Origin: Bradyrhizobium sediminis
GTDB taxonomy: Bacteria; Pseudomonadota; Alphaproteobacteria; Rhizobiales; Xanthobacteraceae
Direction: 5' to 3'
Length of the DNA stretch: 64,000 nucleotides
Assembly (NCBI RefSeq): GCF_018736105.1
Contig: NZ_CP076135.1
Location: 124,001 to 188,000, forward strand
The notes under the pieces were generated by a model, which saw nothing but the letters and a program-made list of their open reading frames with translations, was not told the DNA's origin and did no database searches. Shown here in pieces: positions 35,494 through 45,307 of this stretch. Positions within the stretch are counted from its first letter, which is position 1; every line of letters begins with the position of its first letter. The translations under genes and the position numbers were made by a program.

Positions 35494-36090
35494 TTAGGCC
35501 TGCTCGGAAGCCGCAGGCGCCGCTTTCGCGCCGCCCTTGGAGACGGCGACCAGCGCCGGCCGCAGCACGCGTTCGCCGATCATGAAGCCGGCCTGCACGA
35601 CCTGGACCACCGTTCCCGCCGGCACCGACGGATCGGGGACCTCGTACATCGCCTGCTGGAAATTCGGATCGAACTTCTCGCCGGCCGGATCGAATTTCTT
35701 GACGCCGTTTTTCTCCAGCGTGTTGAGCAGCGAGCGCTCGGTCAATTCGACGCCTTCGATCAGGGCCTTCAGGCCGGGATCGGCATTGGCCTTGGCCTCG
35801 GCCGGCACCGCGTCGAGCGCGCGTTGCAGATTGTCGGCGATGTCGAGCACGTCGCGCGCGAAACCGGTGATGCCGTAGGTCCGCGCATCGGCCACCTCGC
35901 GCGCCGTTCGCTTGCGCAGGTTTTCCATTTCCGCCAGCGTGCGCAGCATCTTGTCGCGCGCTTCGGCGGCTTCCTTGGCGAGCGCCTCGGCCGATCCCAC
36001 TTCGGGATCGTCGGGCATGATGTAGGGCTTGGAAATCACGGGTTCGGCTGGTTGCGCCGCGTCATCGTTCGGCCGGTTGGGATCGGTCAT
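35494..36090 (-). CDS. grpE: Nucleotide exchange factor GrpE
   Basis: 198 residues. A long acidic N-terminus and coiled coil (about 40-100) are followed by the beta-domain with F-D-P-x-x-H/Q-Q-A-M-Y-E-V and [21 protein letters not shown]. It releases ADP from DnaK, which is encoded 3 kb away. It is 109 bases downstream of hrcA, with a plausible RpoH promoter in the gap (36146-36174), so it may be expressed both with hrcA and alone under heat stress. Confidence 0.96.
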   Translation of the reverse strand: MTDPNRPNDDAAQPAEPVISKPYIMPDDPEVGSAEALAKEAAEARDKMLRTLAEMENLRKRTAREVADARTYGITGFARDVLDIADNLQRALDAVPAEAKANADPGLKALIEGVELTERSLLNTLEKNGVKKFDPAGEKFDPNFQQAMYEVPDPSVPAGTVVQVVQAGFMIGERVLRPALVAVSKGGAKAAPAASEQA

Positions 36091-36145
36091 GGATCGCCTT
36101 TTCGAAAAATCGCGTCGGATCGAATTTTAGGGTTTGCTGGCCGGG

Positions 36146-36174
36146 ATATCGGGCTTTAGGCGCCAAAAATCAAG
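36146..36174 (-). promoter_or_regulatory. Possible RpoH promoter of grpE
   Basis: On the minus strand CTTG (36174-36171), an 18-base spacer, then CCGATAT (36152-36146). It differs from CYTATNT at one base. It lies about 55 bases before the grpE start. Confidence 0.45.
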
Positions 36175-36199
36175 GACGACCACCCCATTTCGGGCGGGA

Positions 36200-37288
36200 T
36201 CAGCCGCCCAGCATCCGGCTGACGATCCGCGCCGCATAGTCCACCGTCGGGATAACCCTGGCATAGTTCAGCCGCGTCGGGCCGATCACGCCGAGAACGC
36301 CAACGATATGACCGGTGGCGTCGCTGTAGGGCGCGATGATGGTGGAGGAACCGGACAGCGAAAACAGCTTGTTTTCCGATCCGATGAAAATCCGCACGCC
36401 CTCGGCGCGCTCGGCGCGGCCCAACAGATCGATCACGCCGCGCTTGGTCTCGAGATCGTCGAACAGCGATTTCACCCGCTCGAGGTCTTCCAGCGCGTGC
36501 AGATCCTCCAGCAGATTGGCGTGGCCGCGCACGATCAATTGCCGGTCGTCGCTTTCGCCGCCGGACCAGCTCGCGATCCCGGCAGCGATCACCTTCTGCG
36601 TCAATTGATCGAGTTCGGTGCGGCTTTGCGTCAATGCGGTTTCGAGTTCGAGACGCGCTTCGGCGAGCGTGCGCCCCCTGATCCGCGCATTGAGGAAATT
36701 GGTGGCTTCGATCAGCGCCGAAGATGGCACGCCCGGCGGCAGCGTCAGCACGCGGTTCTCGACCTGGCCGTCCTCGCCGACCAGCACCACCAGCGCCCGC
36801 TCCGGCTCCAGCCGCACGAATTCGATGTGCTTCAGCCGCGAATTGGATTTGGCCGTCAGCACCACCGCCGCGGCCCGGGTCAGGCCGGACAGCCGGGTCA
36901 GGGCCTCGCCGAGAGCAGCCTCGACCGATTGCGCCTTGCCGACGGAGGAAAGCTGGTTCTGGATCGACTCGCGCTCCGGCCCGGTGAGGTCGCCGACCTG
37001 CATCAGGGCGTCGACGAAAAACCGCAGGCCGAGTTCGGTCGGCAGCCGGCCGGCCGAGGTATGCGGCGCGTAGATCAGGCCGAGCTGCTCGAGGTCCGAC
37101 ATCACGTTGCGCACCGAGGCCGGCGACAGCGGCACCGCGATCAGGCGCGAGATATTGCGCGAGCCGACGGGTTCGCCGGTCGCCAGATAACTCTCGACGA
37201 TTTGACGAAAGATGTCCCGCGAGCGCTCGTTGAGCTGGGCGAGCCCGGCATGCGGCGCGATCAGGCCGATCGGATCGTGGTGGGCCAC
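36200..37288 (-). CDS. hrcA: Heat-inducible transcription repressor HrcA
   Basis: 362 residues. The start is GTG, with GGGAG 8 bases before. The N-terminus has a winged helix ([19 protein letters not shown]), then a GAF-like domain with I-I-A-P-Y and [10 protein letters not shown] at the end. It represses class I heat-shock genes through CIRCE sites, usually at groESL; I find no CIRCE dyad in this window. It is transcribed divergently from rph and followed by grpE, as is typical of rhizobia. Confidence 0.96.
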   Translation of the reverse strand: MAHHDPIGLIAPHAGLAQLNERSRDIFRQIVESYLATGEPVGSRNISRLIAVPLSPASVRNVMSDLEQLGLIYAPHTSAGRLPTELGLRFFVDALMQVGDLTGPERESIQNQLSSVGKAQSVEAALGEALTRLSGLTRAAAVVLTAKSNSRLKHIEFVRLEPERALVVLVGEDGQVENRVLTLPPGVPSSALIEATNFLNARIRGRTLAEARLELETALTQSRTELDQLTQKVIAAGIASWSGGESDDRQLIVRGHANLLEDLHALEDLERVKSLFDDLETKRGVIDLLGRAERAEGVRIFIGSENKLFSLSGSSTIIAPYSDATGHIVGVLGVIGPTRLNYARVIPTVDYAARIVSRMLGG

Positions 37289-37301
37289 AAAAGTACTCCC
37301 A

Positions 37302-37350
37302 GCGCATGATCCGCCAAAGTGTCAGCGGTTTGGCGATAAGATCATGCGCC
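37302..37350. repeat. Family B-like palindrome in the hrcA-rph gap
   Basis: GCGCATGATCCGCCAAAGTG...GGCGATAAGATCATGCGC, a 49-base palindrome related to family B by its GCATGATCCG / GATCATGC ends, starting 14 bases upstream of the hrcA start. Confidence 0.6.
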
Positions 37351-37432
37351 ACTTAATGTTTAAAGCGCGCCCGGACGCAAAACCGGCTGCCGCTTTTGCT
37401 GGTCGCGCTTTCAGACCCTAATCTGTCTATCA

Positions 37433-37496
37433 CAGGGGCCGGTGACAAGCAGGTATTCGCCCCAAACGGACGGCTAAAGGCCGTCCAAGGCCCCTG
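37433..37496. other. Two-stem structured element in the hrcA-rph gap
   Basis: The outer arms CAGGGGCC (37433-37440) and GGCCCCTG (37489-37496) pair perfectly and enclose an inner hairpin GGACGGC-TAAAG-GCCGTCC (37468-37486). It lies 79 bases before the rph start and could be an mRNA leader or a small RNA; the strand is not determined. Confidence 0.45.
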
Positions 37497-37574
37497 CAAG
37501 ACCCTTGCCGCTGCCGCTTCCCCCTCCTACAAGCACCGCGAACCTGTCTTTACTGGATTTTTGGAGGATTTCTC

Positions 37575-38288
37575 ATGCGGCCAAGCCGCCGGGCGCCGGA
37601 TGAACTGCGCGCCGTGTCGCTGGAACGGGGCGTGGTCAAATACGCCGAGGGTTCCTGCATGGTCAAATTCGGCGACACCCATGTGCTGGTGACGGCCACC
37701 CTGGAAGAGCGGCTGCCGCCATGGCTGAAGGGCCAGGGCCGCGGCTGGGTCACCGCCGAATACGGCATGCTGCCGCGGGCGACGCTGGAACGCACCCGCC
37801 GCGAGGCTTCCGCCGGCAAGCAGAACGGCCGCACCGTCGAGATCCAGCGCCTGATCGGCCGCAGCTTGCGCGCCACCGTCGACCTCGAGGCGCTTGGCGA
37901 GCGCCAGATCACCGTCGACTGCGACGTGATCCAGGCCGACGGCGGCACCCGCACCGCCTCGATCACCGGCGCATGGGTGGCGCTGGCCGACTGCATCGGC
38001 TGGATGAAGAACCGCAACATGATCAAGGGCAACGTGCTGCGCGACAACGTCGCGGCGATCTCCTGCGGCATCTATGGCGGCACCCCGGTACTCGACCTCG
38101 ATTACGCCGAGGATTCGGAGGCCGAAACCGATGCCAATTTCGTCATGACCGGCGACGGCCGCATCATCGAGGTGCAGGGCACCGCGGAAAAGACCCCGTT
38201 CTCGCAGGACGAGTTCCTGGCGCTGATGGCGCTGGCGCGCAAGGGCGTGGCGCGGCTGGTGGACCTGCAGAAGATGGCCGTGGCGTGA
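37575..38288 (+). CDS. rph: Ribonuclease PH
   Basis: 237 residues, a phosphorolytic 3'-5' exoribonuclease that trims tRNA 3' ends and rRNA. The start [11 protein letters not shown], the [12 protein letters not shown] region and the phosphate-binding [15 protein letters not shown] are all intact. GGAGG is 9 bases before ATG. It heads a block with rdgB (36 bases downstream) and hemW (overlapping), probably an operon, and is divergent from hrcA. Confidence 0.97.
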   Translation: MRPSRRAPDELRAVSLERGVVKYAEGSCMVKFGDTHVLVTATLEERLPPWLKGQGRGWVTAEYGMLPRATLERTRREASAGKQNGRTVEIQRLIGRSLRATVDLEALGERQITVDCDVIQADGGTRTASITGAWVALADCIGWMKNRNMIKGNVLRDNVAAISCGIYGGTPVLDLDYAEDSEAETDANFVMTGDGRIIEVQGTAEKTPFSQDEFLALMALARKGVARLVDLQKMAVA

Positions 38289-38324
38289 TTCGAGATCGCG
38301 CGCGCCCTGGCGTAGACTGACCCC

Positions 38325-38954
38325 ATGCATCGTCGAATCACCGGCAAGCTCGTGATCGCGACCCACAATCCCGGCAAGCTCGCCGAGATGCGCGAATTGC
38401 TGGCGCCGCACGGCGTCGAGGCGATTTCCGCCGGCGAGCTCGGCCTCGGCGAGCCCGACGAGACCGGCGACAGCTTTCGCACCAATGCGAAGATCAAGGC
38501 GATGGCGGCGGCCAAAGCCGCGCAGCTGCCGGCCTTCGCCGACGATTCCGGCCTCGTGGTCGACGCGCTGGACGGTGCGCCCGGAATCCTGTCGGCGCGC
38601 TGGGCCGGCGAAGGCAAGGACTTCAACGCCGCCATGACGCGGATCGAGCGCCTGCTGCAGGAGCGCGGCGCCACGACGCCGGACAGGCGCAAGGCGCATT
38701 TCGTTTCCGCGCTCTGCGTCGCCTGGCCCGACGATCATGTCGAGGAGGTCGAGGCGCGCGCCGACGGCACGCTGGTGTGGCCGCCGCGCGGCACCGCCGG
38801 CTTCGGCTACGATCCGGCGTTCCTGCCCGACGGGCACAGCCGCACCTTCGGCGAAATGACCAGCATCGAGAAGCACGGCCTGCCGCCGCTCGGACTCGGC
38901 CTGTCGCACCGGGCACGCGCCTTCGTCAAACTGGCGGAGATCTGTCTTGACTAG
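38325..38954 (+). CDS. rdgB: dITP/XTP pyrophosphatase (RdgB/HAM1 family)
   Basis: 209 residues. The signature [10 protein letters not shown] starts the protein; [15 protein letters not shown] and G-F-G-Y-D-P-A-F-L follow, then S-H-R-A-R-A-F near the end. It hydrolyses dITP, XTP and related non-canonical purine nucleotides to the monophosphates, protecting DNA from deaminated bases. It overlaps the start of hemW by 8 bases, so translation is coupled. Confidence 0.96.
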   Translation: MHRRITGKLVIATHNPGKLAEMRELLAPHGVEAISAGELGLGEPDETGDSFRTNAKIKAMAAAKAAQLPAFADDSGLVVDALDGAPGILSARWAGEGKDFNAAMTRIERLLQERGATTPDRRKAHFVSALCVAWPDDHVEEVEARADGTLVWPPRGTAGFGYDPAFLPDGHSRTFGEMTSIEKHGLPPLGLGLSHRARAFVKLAEICLD

Positions 38955-40107
38955 TGCTGACGGAAAACAAGCCTTCGGCGTCTATGTGCACTGGCCGTTC
39001 TGCCTGTCGAAATGCCCGTATTGTGATTTCAACAGCCATGTCCGGCATGCCCCCGTTGACGAGGAACGCTTTGCCCGCGCCTTTGCGCGCGAGATCGAGG
39101 CCACCGCGGCGCGCGCGCCGGGCCGCATCGTGTCGTCGATCTTTCTCGGCGGCGGCACGCCGTCGCTGATGCAGCCCAGAACCGTCGGCGCGATCCTGGA
39201 TTCGATCGCAAGACACTGGCATGTCGCATCCGATGTGGAAGTCACGCTGGAGGCCAATCCCACCAGCGTCGAGGCGACGCGGTTTCGCGGCTATCGCGCA
39301 GCCGGCGTCAACCGGGTGTCGCTCGGCGTGCAGGCGCTGGACGATGCTTCGCTGAAGGCGCTGGGCCGGCTGCATACCGCGCGCGAGGCGCTCGACGCCG
39401 TCGCCATTGCACGCCGCGCGTTCGACCGCTACTCGTTCGACCTGATCTACGCCCGCCCCGACCAGACGCCACAGATGTGGACCGATGAACTGAAGCGCGC
39501 GATTGCGGAAGCCGCCGAGCATCTGTCGCTCTATCAACTCACCATCGAAGAGGGCACGCCGTTCTTCGGCCTGCACGCCGCGGGCAAGCTGAAGACGCCG
39601 GACGAGGCGATGGCGCGCGCGCTCTACGACGTCACGCAGGATGTCTGCGCGGCGCATGGCTTGCCGGCCTACGAGATTTCCAATCACGCCAGACCCGGCG
39701 CGGAGTGCAAACACAACCTGGTCTATTGGCGCGGCGAGGAATATGCCGGCATCGGCCCCGGCGCGCATGGCCGCCTCGATATCGAGGGCATCAGGCACGC
39801 CATCGCCACCGAGAAACGCCCCGAGGCCTGGCTGATGCGGGTCGAGGCGTCAGGCCATGGCGTCGTCGTCGATGATCTCCTCAACAGCGAAGAGCGCGCC
39901 GATGAATTCTTGCTGATGGGCCTGCGGCTCGCCGAAGGCATCGATCCCGAGCGCTACGCAGCATTGTCCGGCCGCACGCTCGATCCCGGCCGCATCGCGA
40001 TCCTGCGCGAGGAAGGCGCCATCACCGTCGACGCCGGCGGCCGGCTGCGGGTGACGCAAGCCGGATTCCCGGTGCTCGATGCGGTGGTGGCGGATCTGGC
40101 AGCTTAG
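38947..40107 (+). CDS. hemW: Radical SAM family heme chaperone HemW
   Basis: 386 residues. The radical-SAM cluster ligands Cys19, Cys23 and Cys26 ([11 protein letters not shown]) are followed by G-G-G-T-P-S-L and the anti-coproporphyrinogen-oxidase variant features of HemW (Y-V-H-W-P-F-C, E-A-N-P-T-S-V). It was long annotated as HemN-like, but HemW binds haem and delivers it to respiratory enzymes; it is not an oxidase. It overlaps rdgB by 8 bases. A family C repeat follows the stop. Confidence 0.92.
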   Translation: MTSADGKQAFGVYVHWPFCLSKCPYCDFNSHVRHAPVDEERFARAFAREIEATAARAPGRIVSSIFLGGGTPSLMQPRTVGAILDSIARHWHVASDVEVTLEANPTSVEATRFRGYRAAGVNRVSLGVQALDDASLKALGRLHTAREALDAVAIARRAFDRYSFDLIYARPDQTPQMWTDELKRAIAEAAEHLSLYQLTIEEGTPFFGLHAAGKLKTPDEAMARALYDVTQDVCAAHGLPAYEISNHARPGAECKHNLVYWRGEEYAGIGPGAHGRLDIEGIRHAIATEKRPEAWLMRVEASGHGVVVDDLLNSEERADEFLLMGLRLAEGIDPERYAALSGRTLDPGRIAILREEGAITVDAGGRLRVTQAGFPVLDAVVADLAA

Positions 40108-40119
40108 ATTTCTCTGGAT

Positions 40120-40242
40120 GTCGTCCCCGCGAACGCGGGGACCCATACGCCGTGCACCCGCGTTATGGCACGGAGGCAGAGACCTTCTGCAACAATCGAC
40201 GCCGGTGGCTATGGGCCCCTTGGGTTCGCAGGGGCGACGACT
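40120..40242. repeat. Family C repeat, copy 1
   Basis: It starts GTCGTCCCCGCGAACGCGGGGACCCATA and ends TATGGGCCCC...GGGGCGACGAC, an inverted pair around a variable middle. A diverged copy is at 58799-58932. Confidence 0.75.
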
Positions 40243-40249
40243 AGCTAGC

Positions 40250-41473
40250 TTACGCGCCAAAACTCTTCGGCGAGCCGGCGACCGGCGTGCTGCCGCCGGA
40301 TCCCACCTTCATGACCGCGAGGCCGCGCTCATTGGTGCCGTCGGCGCGGAACCGGAACAGCCCGTCGATGCCGGCAAAGCCGGAGGGATTGGTCAGCACT
40401 TCCGGCGAGAACCGCGCGCCGCCTTGCGTTCGCGCCAAGGCTGCGACCAGCGCCACCGCGTCATAGGCGAGCGTCGCGGTGCGCACGGGATCGGCGCCGT
40501 ATTTGGCGCGGTAGCGATTGGAGAAACTGCGGAAGCCGGACGGATCGGGCGCGGCATAGAGGCCGCCCTGCAGGGCTGGGCTCGCGAACACCCGCGGATT
40601 GTCCCACAGACCCGTGCCGAGCAGCTGGATGTTGCGCAGATTCGCACCCGCAGCGGTCAGCGCGTCGGCGGTCGCCACCACGGAATCGCCGTCGTCGGCG
40701 ATGAACAGCGCATCGGCCCCACCGAGCGCCTGCGCCACCGTGCGCGCCGGCGTGGCGCGGTCGGCGCCGTATTTCTCGAACGCGACGATGCGCCCGTTCC
40801 TGCGGCCGACCGCCTGCTTGAACGCGGCCTCCACCACATTGCCATAGGCGTTGTCGGGCAGCAGCGCCGCGAAGGATCGCTTGCCGGTGCTGGCCGCGTA
40901 TTCGATGATGCGGTTGACGTCGGATTCGGGGAGAAAGCTCAGGAGATAGACGCCGCGCCCGGCCACGCTGGAATCGGTCGAGAACGCGATCACCGAGACG
41001 CCGCGGGTGCGCGTCAGCTGCGCCGTCGACGGCACCGAGGTCGCAAACAACGGACCGAGGATGATCTCGGCGCCCTCGTCGAGCGCCTGCTGCGCGCCCT
41101 GGCTCGCGCCTTGCGGACTGCCGGCGTCGTCCTTGATCAAAAGCTGGATGTTGGGATTCTGGAATTCCGCCAGCGCCATCTCGGCGGCGTTCTTCATCGA
41201 CTGCGCCGCGACGCCGGCATTGCCCGACGCCGACAGCGGCAGCACCAGGCCGACCTTGACCTGTCCGGTGCCGGCGACGGCCGGCTGCTGCGGCGGTCCG
41301 GCGGGACCGGCATCCGAACTGAACGGATTGGAAAACGAGCCGAGACTCTGCTGCATGCCGGCGCAGGCGCCGAGCAGAGGTGTGCCCAGAATCAGGCCGA
41401 GCGCCGTCCGCCGGGTGGCTCCCGAGGGCGGAGACTTGAAAGGCCATGGTCCGGGTTTGAGCGGCCCTGTCAT
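40250..41473 (-). CDS. LpoA/YraM-like lipoprotein, periplasmic-binding fold
   Basis: 407 residues. A T-R-R-T-A-L-G segment, hydrophobic stretch and lipobox L-L-G-A-C (Cys about residue 37) point to a lipoprotein. The body has the type I periplasmic-binding fold of LivK and of the LpoA C-terminal domain (K-V-G-L-V-L-P-L-S near the start, then G-A-E-I-I-L-G-P-L-F-A). Divergent gene order lpoA/rsmI-yraN is conserved with E. coli, where LpoA activates penicillin-binding protein 1A. That partnership is inferred here; the N-terminal TPR domain of E. coli LpoA is absent. Confidence 0.75.
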   Translation of the reverse strand: MTGPLKPGPWPFKSPPSGATRRTALGLILGTPLLGACAGMQQSLGSFSNPFSSDAGPAGPPQQPAVAGTGQVKVGLVLPLSASGNAGVAAQSMKNAAEMALAEFQNPNIQLLIKDDAGSPQGASQGAQQALDEGAEIILGPLFATSVPSTAQLTRTRGVSVIAFSTDSSVAGRGVYLLSFLPESDVNRIIEYAASTGKRSFAALLPDNAYGNVVEAAFKQAVGRRNGRIVAFEKYGADRATPARTVAQALGGADALFIADDGDSVVATADALTAAGANLRNIQLLGTGLWDNPRVFASPALQGGLYAAPDPSGFRSFSNRYRAKYGADPVRTATLAYDAVALVAALARTQGGARFSPEVLTNPSGFAGIDGLFRFRADGTNERGLAVMKVGSGGSTPVAGSPKSFGA

Positions 41474-41711
41474 CGTATCTCTTCTCTTGACCGGCCGATC
41501 CCGGCCGGCACGTCACCTCCCGACGATCAGGGGGGTGGATTCAGGCATATTGTCGACGAATAGTTAACCAAAACAAAAGGTTTATGGCCATACGGCCCGG
41601 CCGCCGGTTGCAGTTCCCTGCGCCCTCTTGTCCTGCGCGGCATGCCCTCCGGCTGCCGCAGCATGCAGGATGGTGGCGTAAGCGCTGTGTCCCCGGAACT
41701 GATCCGGCTGC
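41474..41711. other. Divergent intergenic region, LpoA-like gene to rsmI
   Basis: The 333-base gap between the two starts. It holds GCCGG/CCGGC inverted repeats near 41495 and a hairpin (GGCATGC...GCATGC) near 41640, then the family B repeat from 41712. Promoters for both genes must lie here but I can assign no clear -35/-10 pair. Confidence 0.4.
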
Positions 41712-41797
41712 ATTCAATCGGATCAGTATCACGTCTATTTGCTTGCGCATGGTCGTTTCGGAAAACCGGTTCCCCCCTTTTCCGGATCATGCTCTAG
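41712..41797. repeat. Family B long-form repeat, copy before rsmI
   Basis: ATTCAATCGGATCAGTATCACG... then TCGGAAAACCGGTTCCCCCCTTTTCCGGATCATGCTCTAG. It shares its full length, including the AATCGGATCA and TTTGCTTG segments, with the copy at 53169-53268. Confidence 0.85.
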
Positions 41798-41806
41798 ATT
41801 GACATT

Positions 41807-42763
41807 ATGCGCCCAAAACCCGCCTCCATAAATACGTCTGATGGCCCGCCGGAACCGTTGCCGCGCACGTTTTCGATAGGCGGCCACGTCCTGAGCGCGC
41901 CGAAGCCGGCTCCCGGGCTGTATCTGGTGGCGACCCCGATCGGCAATCTCGGCGACATCACCCTGCGCGCGCTGGAGACGCTGGCCGGCGTCGACATCAT
42001 CGCCTGCGAAGACACCCGCATGACCCGCCGGCTGACCGAGCGCTACGGCATCACGGCGCTGCTGAAACCCTATCACGAGCACAACGCCGCGCTGGCGCGG
42101 CCGAAGATCCTGCAGAAGCTGGCGCAGGGAACCTCGATCGCCTTGGTCTCCGACGCCGGCACGCCCCTGATATCGGACCCCGGCTTCAAGCTGGTGCGCG
42201 AGGTCTGCGCCGCCGGTCACAAGGTGACCGCGCTGCCAGGACCGTCCTCGGTGCTGGCGGCGCTGTGCGTGTCGGCGCTGCCGACCGACCGGTTCTTCTT
42301 CGAGGGCTTCCTGCCGTCGAAACAGAACGCGCGGCGCACACGGCTTTCGGAACTGTCGCGGATCGACGCCACGCTGGTCATGTTCGAATCCGGCAACCGG
42401 GTGCAGGACACGCTGGCCGATCTCGCCGACATCATGGCCGGCCGCGACGCCGCGATCTGCCGCGAGATGACGAAACTGCACGAGGACATCAGGCGCGCGC
42501 CGATCGCCGAGCTGGCGAGGGACGCCGACACGCTGGAAACGCGCGGCGAATTCGTGCTGGTGATCGGCCCGCCTCAGGCCAACGCGCTGGTCATGACCGA
42601 GGACCGGCTCGACGATCTCCTGCGCTCTTCGCTTGCGACCGGCAGCGTCAAGGACGCGGTGGCGCATGCGGTCGAACTGTCCGGCCGGCCGCGCCGCGAA
42701 ATCTACGCCCGCGCGCTCGAACTCGCCAAGCTTGGCGGCGGGGGCGCCGATGGCGAAACCTGA
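41807..42763 (+). CDS. rsmI: 16S rRNA 2'-O-methyltransferase RsmI
   Basis: 318 residues of the SAM-dependent tetrapyrrole-methylase-like fold. [15 protein letters not shown] begins the domain, E-D-T-R-M-T follows, and [11 protein letters not shown] contributes to the SAM site. It methylates C1402 of 16S rRNA at the ribose. The first 25 residues are a nonconserved extension; an internal start is possible. It overlaps yraN by 14 bases. Family B repeat ends just upstream. Confidence 0.95.
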   Translation: MRPKPASINTSDGPPEPLPRTFSIGGHVLSAPKPAPGLYLVATPIGNLGDITLRALETLAGVDIIACEDTRMTRRLTERYGITALLKPYHEHNAALARPKILQKLAQGTSIALVSDAGTPLISDPGFKLVREVCAAGHKVTALPGPSSVLAALCVSALPTDRFFFEGFLPSKQNARRTRLSELSRIDATLVMFESGNRVQDTLADLADIMAGRDAAICREMTKLHEDIRRAPIAELARDADTLETRGEFVLVIGPPQANALVMTEDRLDDLLRSSLATGSVKDAVAHAVELSGRPRREIYARALELAKLGGGGADGET

Positions 42764-43163
42764 TGGCGCCACCCCGCCCGGCAAGCCCTTGAAAATCGCT
42801 TCGCCCGAGCGCGTCGCGGCGTTTCAGACCGGGCTGTCGGCCGAAAGCCGCGCCGCCGCCTTCCTGATGGCCAAGGGCTATCGCATCCTGGCAAAGCGCT
42901 TTCGCACCCCGCATGGCGAGATCGACATCGTGGCGCGCAAGCGCAGTCTGGTGGCGTTCGTCGAGGTCAAGGCCCGCGCCAGCCTCGATGAGGCCGCCTA
43001 TGCGGTGACGCCGCGCCAGCAGCAACGCATCATCGCCGCCGCTTCAGCCTGGCTGATGGCGCATCCCGAGCATGCGGAATTCGAACTGCGTTTCGACGCC
43101 ATGCTGATTGCGCCGAGGCGCCTGCCGCGCCATCTGTTAGCGGCATTCGACGCCAGCACCTGA
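42750..43163 (+). CDS. YraN/UPF0102 family protein
   Basis: 137 residues from the ATG at 42750, inside the 3' end of rsmI. It has an endonuclease-like fold with the H-G-E-I-D-I-V-A-R and F-V-E-V-K-A-R elements (the D and E-x-K of the catalytic set). A role in nucleic acid processing is inferred from the fold only. It is translationally coupled with rsmI and 47 bases upstream of gshB, an order shared with many proteobacteria. Confidence 0.9.
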   Translation: MAKPDGATPPGKPLKIASPERVAAFQTGLSAESRAAAFLMAKGYRILAKRFRTPHGEIDIVARKRSLVAFVEVKARASLDEAAYAVTPRQQQRIIAAASAWLMAHPEHAEFELRFDAMLIAPRRLPRHLLAAFDAST

Positions 43164-43210
43164 CCTCTCCTTCCCGACACCCTGCCTCCCCACAACTTGC
43201 GGACATCCAC

Positions 43211-44152
43211 ATGAAATTGAACGTCGCCGTCCAGATGGACCCCATCGCGCGCATCAACATCCGCGGCGATTCGACTTTTGCGCTGTTATTGGAGGCGCAG
43301 AAGCGCGGCCACGCCCTGTCCTATTACACGCCCGACAAGCTGTCGCTGCGCGGCGAGGAACTGGTGGCGCCGGTCCAGGCCCTGACCGTGCGCGACGAGG
43401 CCGGCAATCACTTCACCCTCGGCGAGCCCCGGCGCGAGCCGCTCGCCGCCTTCGACGTCATCCTGTTGCGGCAGGACCCGCCATTCGATCTCGCCTACAT
43501 CACCTCGACGCATTTTCTCGAACGGATTCACCCGAAGACGCTGGTGGTGAACAATCCCGCCAGCGTGCGCAACGCGCCGGAAAAAGTCTTCGTGATGGAT
43601 TTCCCGCAGCTGATGCCGCCGACGCTGATCTCGCGCGACCTCGACGAGATCAATGCGTTCCGCGAAGCGCACGGCGCGGTGGTGATGAAGCCGCTGCACG
43701 GCCATGGCGGCGCGGCGGTGTTCCGCGTGATGCCGCAGGACATGAATTTCGGCTCATTGTTCGACATGTTCTCGGTGACCTTCAAGGAGCCCTGGGTGAT
43801 CCAGCGCTTCCTTCCCGAGGTGAAACACGGCGACAAGCGCATCATCCTGGTCGACGGCGAATTCGCCGGCGCAGTCAATCGCGTGCCGGCGCCGGACGAT
43901 CTGCGTTCCAACATGGTGCGCGGCGGCGCCGCAAAGGCCACCGAGCTTTCGGAGCGCGAGCGCGAGATCTGCAACACGCTGGGCCCACGCTTGCGCGAGC
44001 GCGGGCTGCTGTTCGTCGGCATCGACGTCATCGACGGCTTCCTCACCGAGATCAACGTCACCTCCCCCACCGGCATCCGCGCCATCGCCCGGCTCAACGG
44101 CCCCGATGTCGCGGCGAAAATCTGGGACGTAATCGAGAAGAAGCGGCGCTGA
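43211..44152 (+). CDS. gshB: Glutathione synthetase
   Basis: 313 residues with the ATP-grasp fold. [17 protein letters not shown] starts the protein, L-R-Q-D-P-P-F-D follows, and [10 protein letters not shown] is the ATP-lid. It joins gamma-glutamylcysteine and glycine. It is the last gene of the rsmI-yraN-gshB run. The 48 bases after the stop hold a 16-codon open frame that I do not consider a gene. Confidence 0.97.
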   Translation: MKLNVAVQMDPIARINIRGDSTFALLLEAQKRGHALSYYTPDKLSLRGEELVAPVQALTVRDEAGNHFTLGEPRREPLAAFDVILLRQDPPFDLAYITSTHFLERIHPKTLVVNNPASVRNAPEKVFVMDFPQLMPPTLISRDLDEINAFREAHGAVVMKPLHGHGGAAVFRVMPQDMNFGSLFDMFSVTFKEPWVIQRFLPEVKHGDKRIILVDGEFAGAVNRVPAPDDLRSNMVRGGAAKATELSEREREICNTLGPRLRERGLLFVGIDVIDGFLTEINVTSPTGIRAIARLNGPDVAAKIWDVIEKKRR

Positions 44153-44274
44153 AGATGCTGGAGCAGTCGAAGGCCGATCCGGCCGCGGTGTCCAGGCTGA
44201 ATTGAGCGGCGCCACAGATCGGCATCTGGCTCGCGCTTCATGGTTCGAAACGCGCGGCGACGAACCCGCTTTTC

Positions 44275-44363
44275 GTCATGGCCGGGCTTGACCCGGCCAT
44301 CCACGACTTTCTTCCTTCGGCTCCGTCAAGACGTGGATGCCCGGCACAAGGCCGGGCATGACG
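44275..44363. repeat. Family D palindromic repeat
   Basis: CGTCATGGCCGGGC...CCGGCCATCCAC is mirrored by GTGGATGCCCGGC...GCCGGGCATGACG. It lies between convergent gshB and the minus-strand hypothetical gene. Confidence 0.8.
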
Positions 44364-44366
44364 AGC

Positions 44367-44768
44367 TCACCGCGCGAACGCCTCGAGCTTCCGCGAAATA
44401 CTGTGCAGGGTGCCGATGCCGTAACCATCCGGATCGTCCTCCGCGATTCGATAATCCGTTTTGATCACCTCGAGATCCCCGAGCAGGCGATGGGCGTAAC
44501 TCACGGGATCGCCTGACTCGGCCGCGCTCGGCGCCAGAACGATCTTTTCGGCGTAGACCACCGCCACCATTTCGTCATGGCCGACATTATGGCCGCGCGC
44601 GGAGGTGTAATAGGAATCCGACTGGTGGGCGCGGGCGAGCGCGGTCTCCTCCGCGAGAGCCTCTCGAAACTGGTCCTGTATTTCGGCAATGCGTTGCGCA
44701 TGGGCGGCGCTGCCGTCTCCGCGGCCGGTGAAGCAGGCCCGCGCCAACAGCTTCAGGAACGATACCAA
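44367..44768 (-). CDS. Hypothetical protein near the KTSC gene
   Basis: 133 residues if read from the TTG at 44768, which has AAGGGAG before it; an ATG at 44828 would add 20 less plausible residues and overlap. Features: A-E-I-Q-D-Q-F-R-E-A-L-A-E-E-T-A-L-A-R-A as a charged helix, and D-P-V-S-Y-A-H-R-L-L-G-D-L-E-V near the end. I recognise no domain. It may be a small regulatory or envelope protein; its start is uncertain. It is divergent from the KTSC-domain gene. Confidence 0.5.
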   Translation of the reverse strand: MVSFLKLLARACFTGRGDGSAAHAQRIAEIQDQFREALAEETALARAHQSDSYYTSARGHNVGHDEMVAVVYAEKIVLAPSAAESGDPVSYAHRLLGDLEVIKTDYRIAEDDPDGYGIGTLHSISRKLEAFAR

Positions 44769-44874
44769 GCAAACTCCCTTGATCTGGAAGAAAATGACGC
44801 GCGAAATAGCCATCCGGGCGGGGGCCAATGACCTACCCCCGCATGGCGAAGCGAAGGAAGATCAGGCGCGCGGC

Positions 44875-45216
44875 ATGATCAAGGCAGCCACCACCCTCAT
44901 CGCGCTGTTGTTGACCGCAGAGCCCGGCTCCGAGGCGGTCGAGGTCAGGGATCGCGGCACCGTCGATCTCGCGAGCTTCGAATGCCGCGACACCCCGCGC
45001 AGCACCCTGATCCAGCGCGCCTGCTACGACCGGGCGCAGGCCACCATGATCGTCAGCGTCAAGGGCACCTACCACCAGTATTGCAACCTGCCGCCGGCGA
45101 CTTTCGACGACCTGATGGCGGCGCCGTCGATGGGGCAGTTCTTCAGGCAGAATGTTGAGGGGACCGATTCAGATGGCCGGTATGAGTGCCGGAGCGGGCG
45201 GGTGACGGGGTACTAG
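44875..45216 (+). CDS. KTSC-domain exported protein
   Basis: 113 residues from the ATG at 44875. It has a signal peptide (L-I-A-L-L-L-T-A), then a short domain with Y-x-Q-Y-C-N-L-P-P-A-T-F-D-D-L-M-A-A-P-S-M-G-Q-F-F, the KTSC pattern (a small domain found in lysyl-tRNA synthetase and other proteins, of unknown role). Four Cys residues could form two disulfides in the periplasm. It precedes comM after 91 bases and is divergent from the small hypothetical gene. Confidence 0.7.
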   Translation: MIKAATTLIALLLTAEPGSEAVEVRDRGTVDLASFECRDTPRSTLIQRACYDRAQATMIVSVKGTYHQYCNLPPATFDDLMAAPSMGQFFRQNVEGTDSDGRYECRSGRVTGY

Positions 45217-45307
45217 ACTGAAGCGAAGTCACCCTTGCGTGTTCCCTTAATGTTCTTGCCCTGGCCCCTCCTTTCCGCTACCCTCGATTGCGGAAAAGTG
45301 GGGCGGC

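Noticed and set aside
36091-37574. Search for a CIRCE (TTAGCACTC-N9-GAGTGCTAA) element near hrcA, grpE and dnaK
   Set aside because: No such dyad is present; only RpoH-type sites were found.
44155-44205. A 16-codon open frame after gshB
   Set aside because: Too short to support and without a ribosome site.
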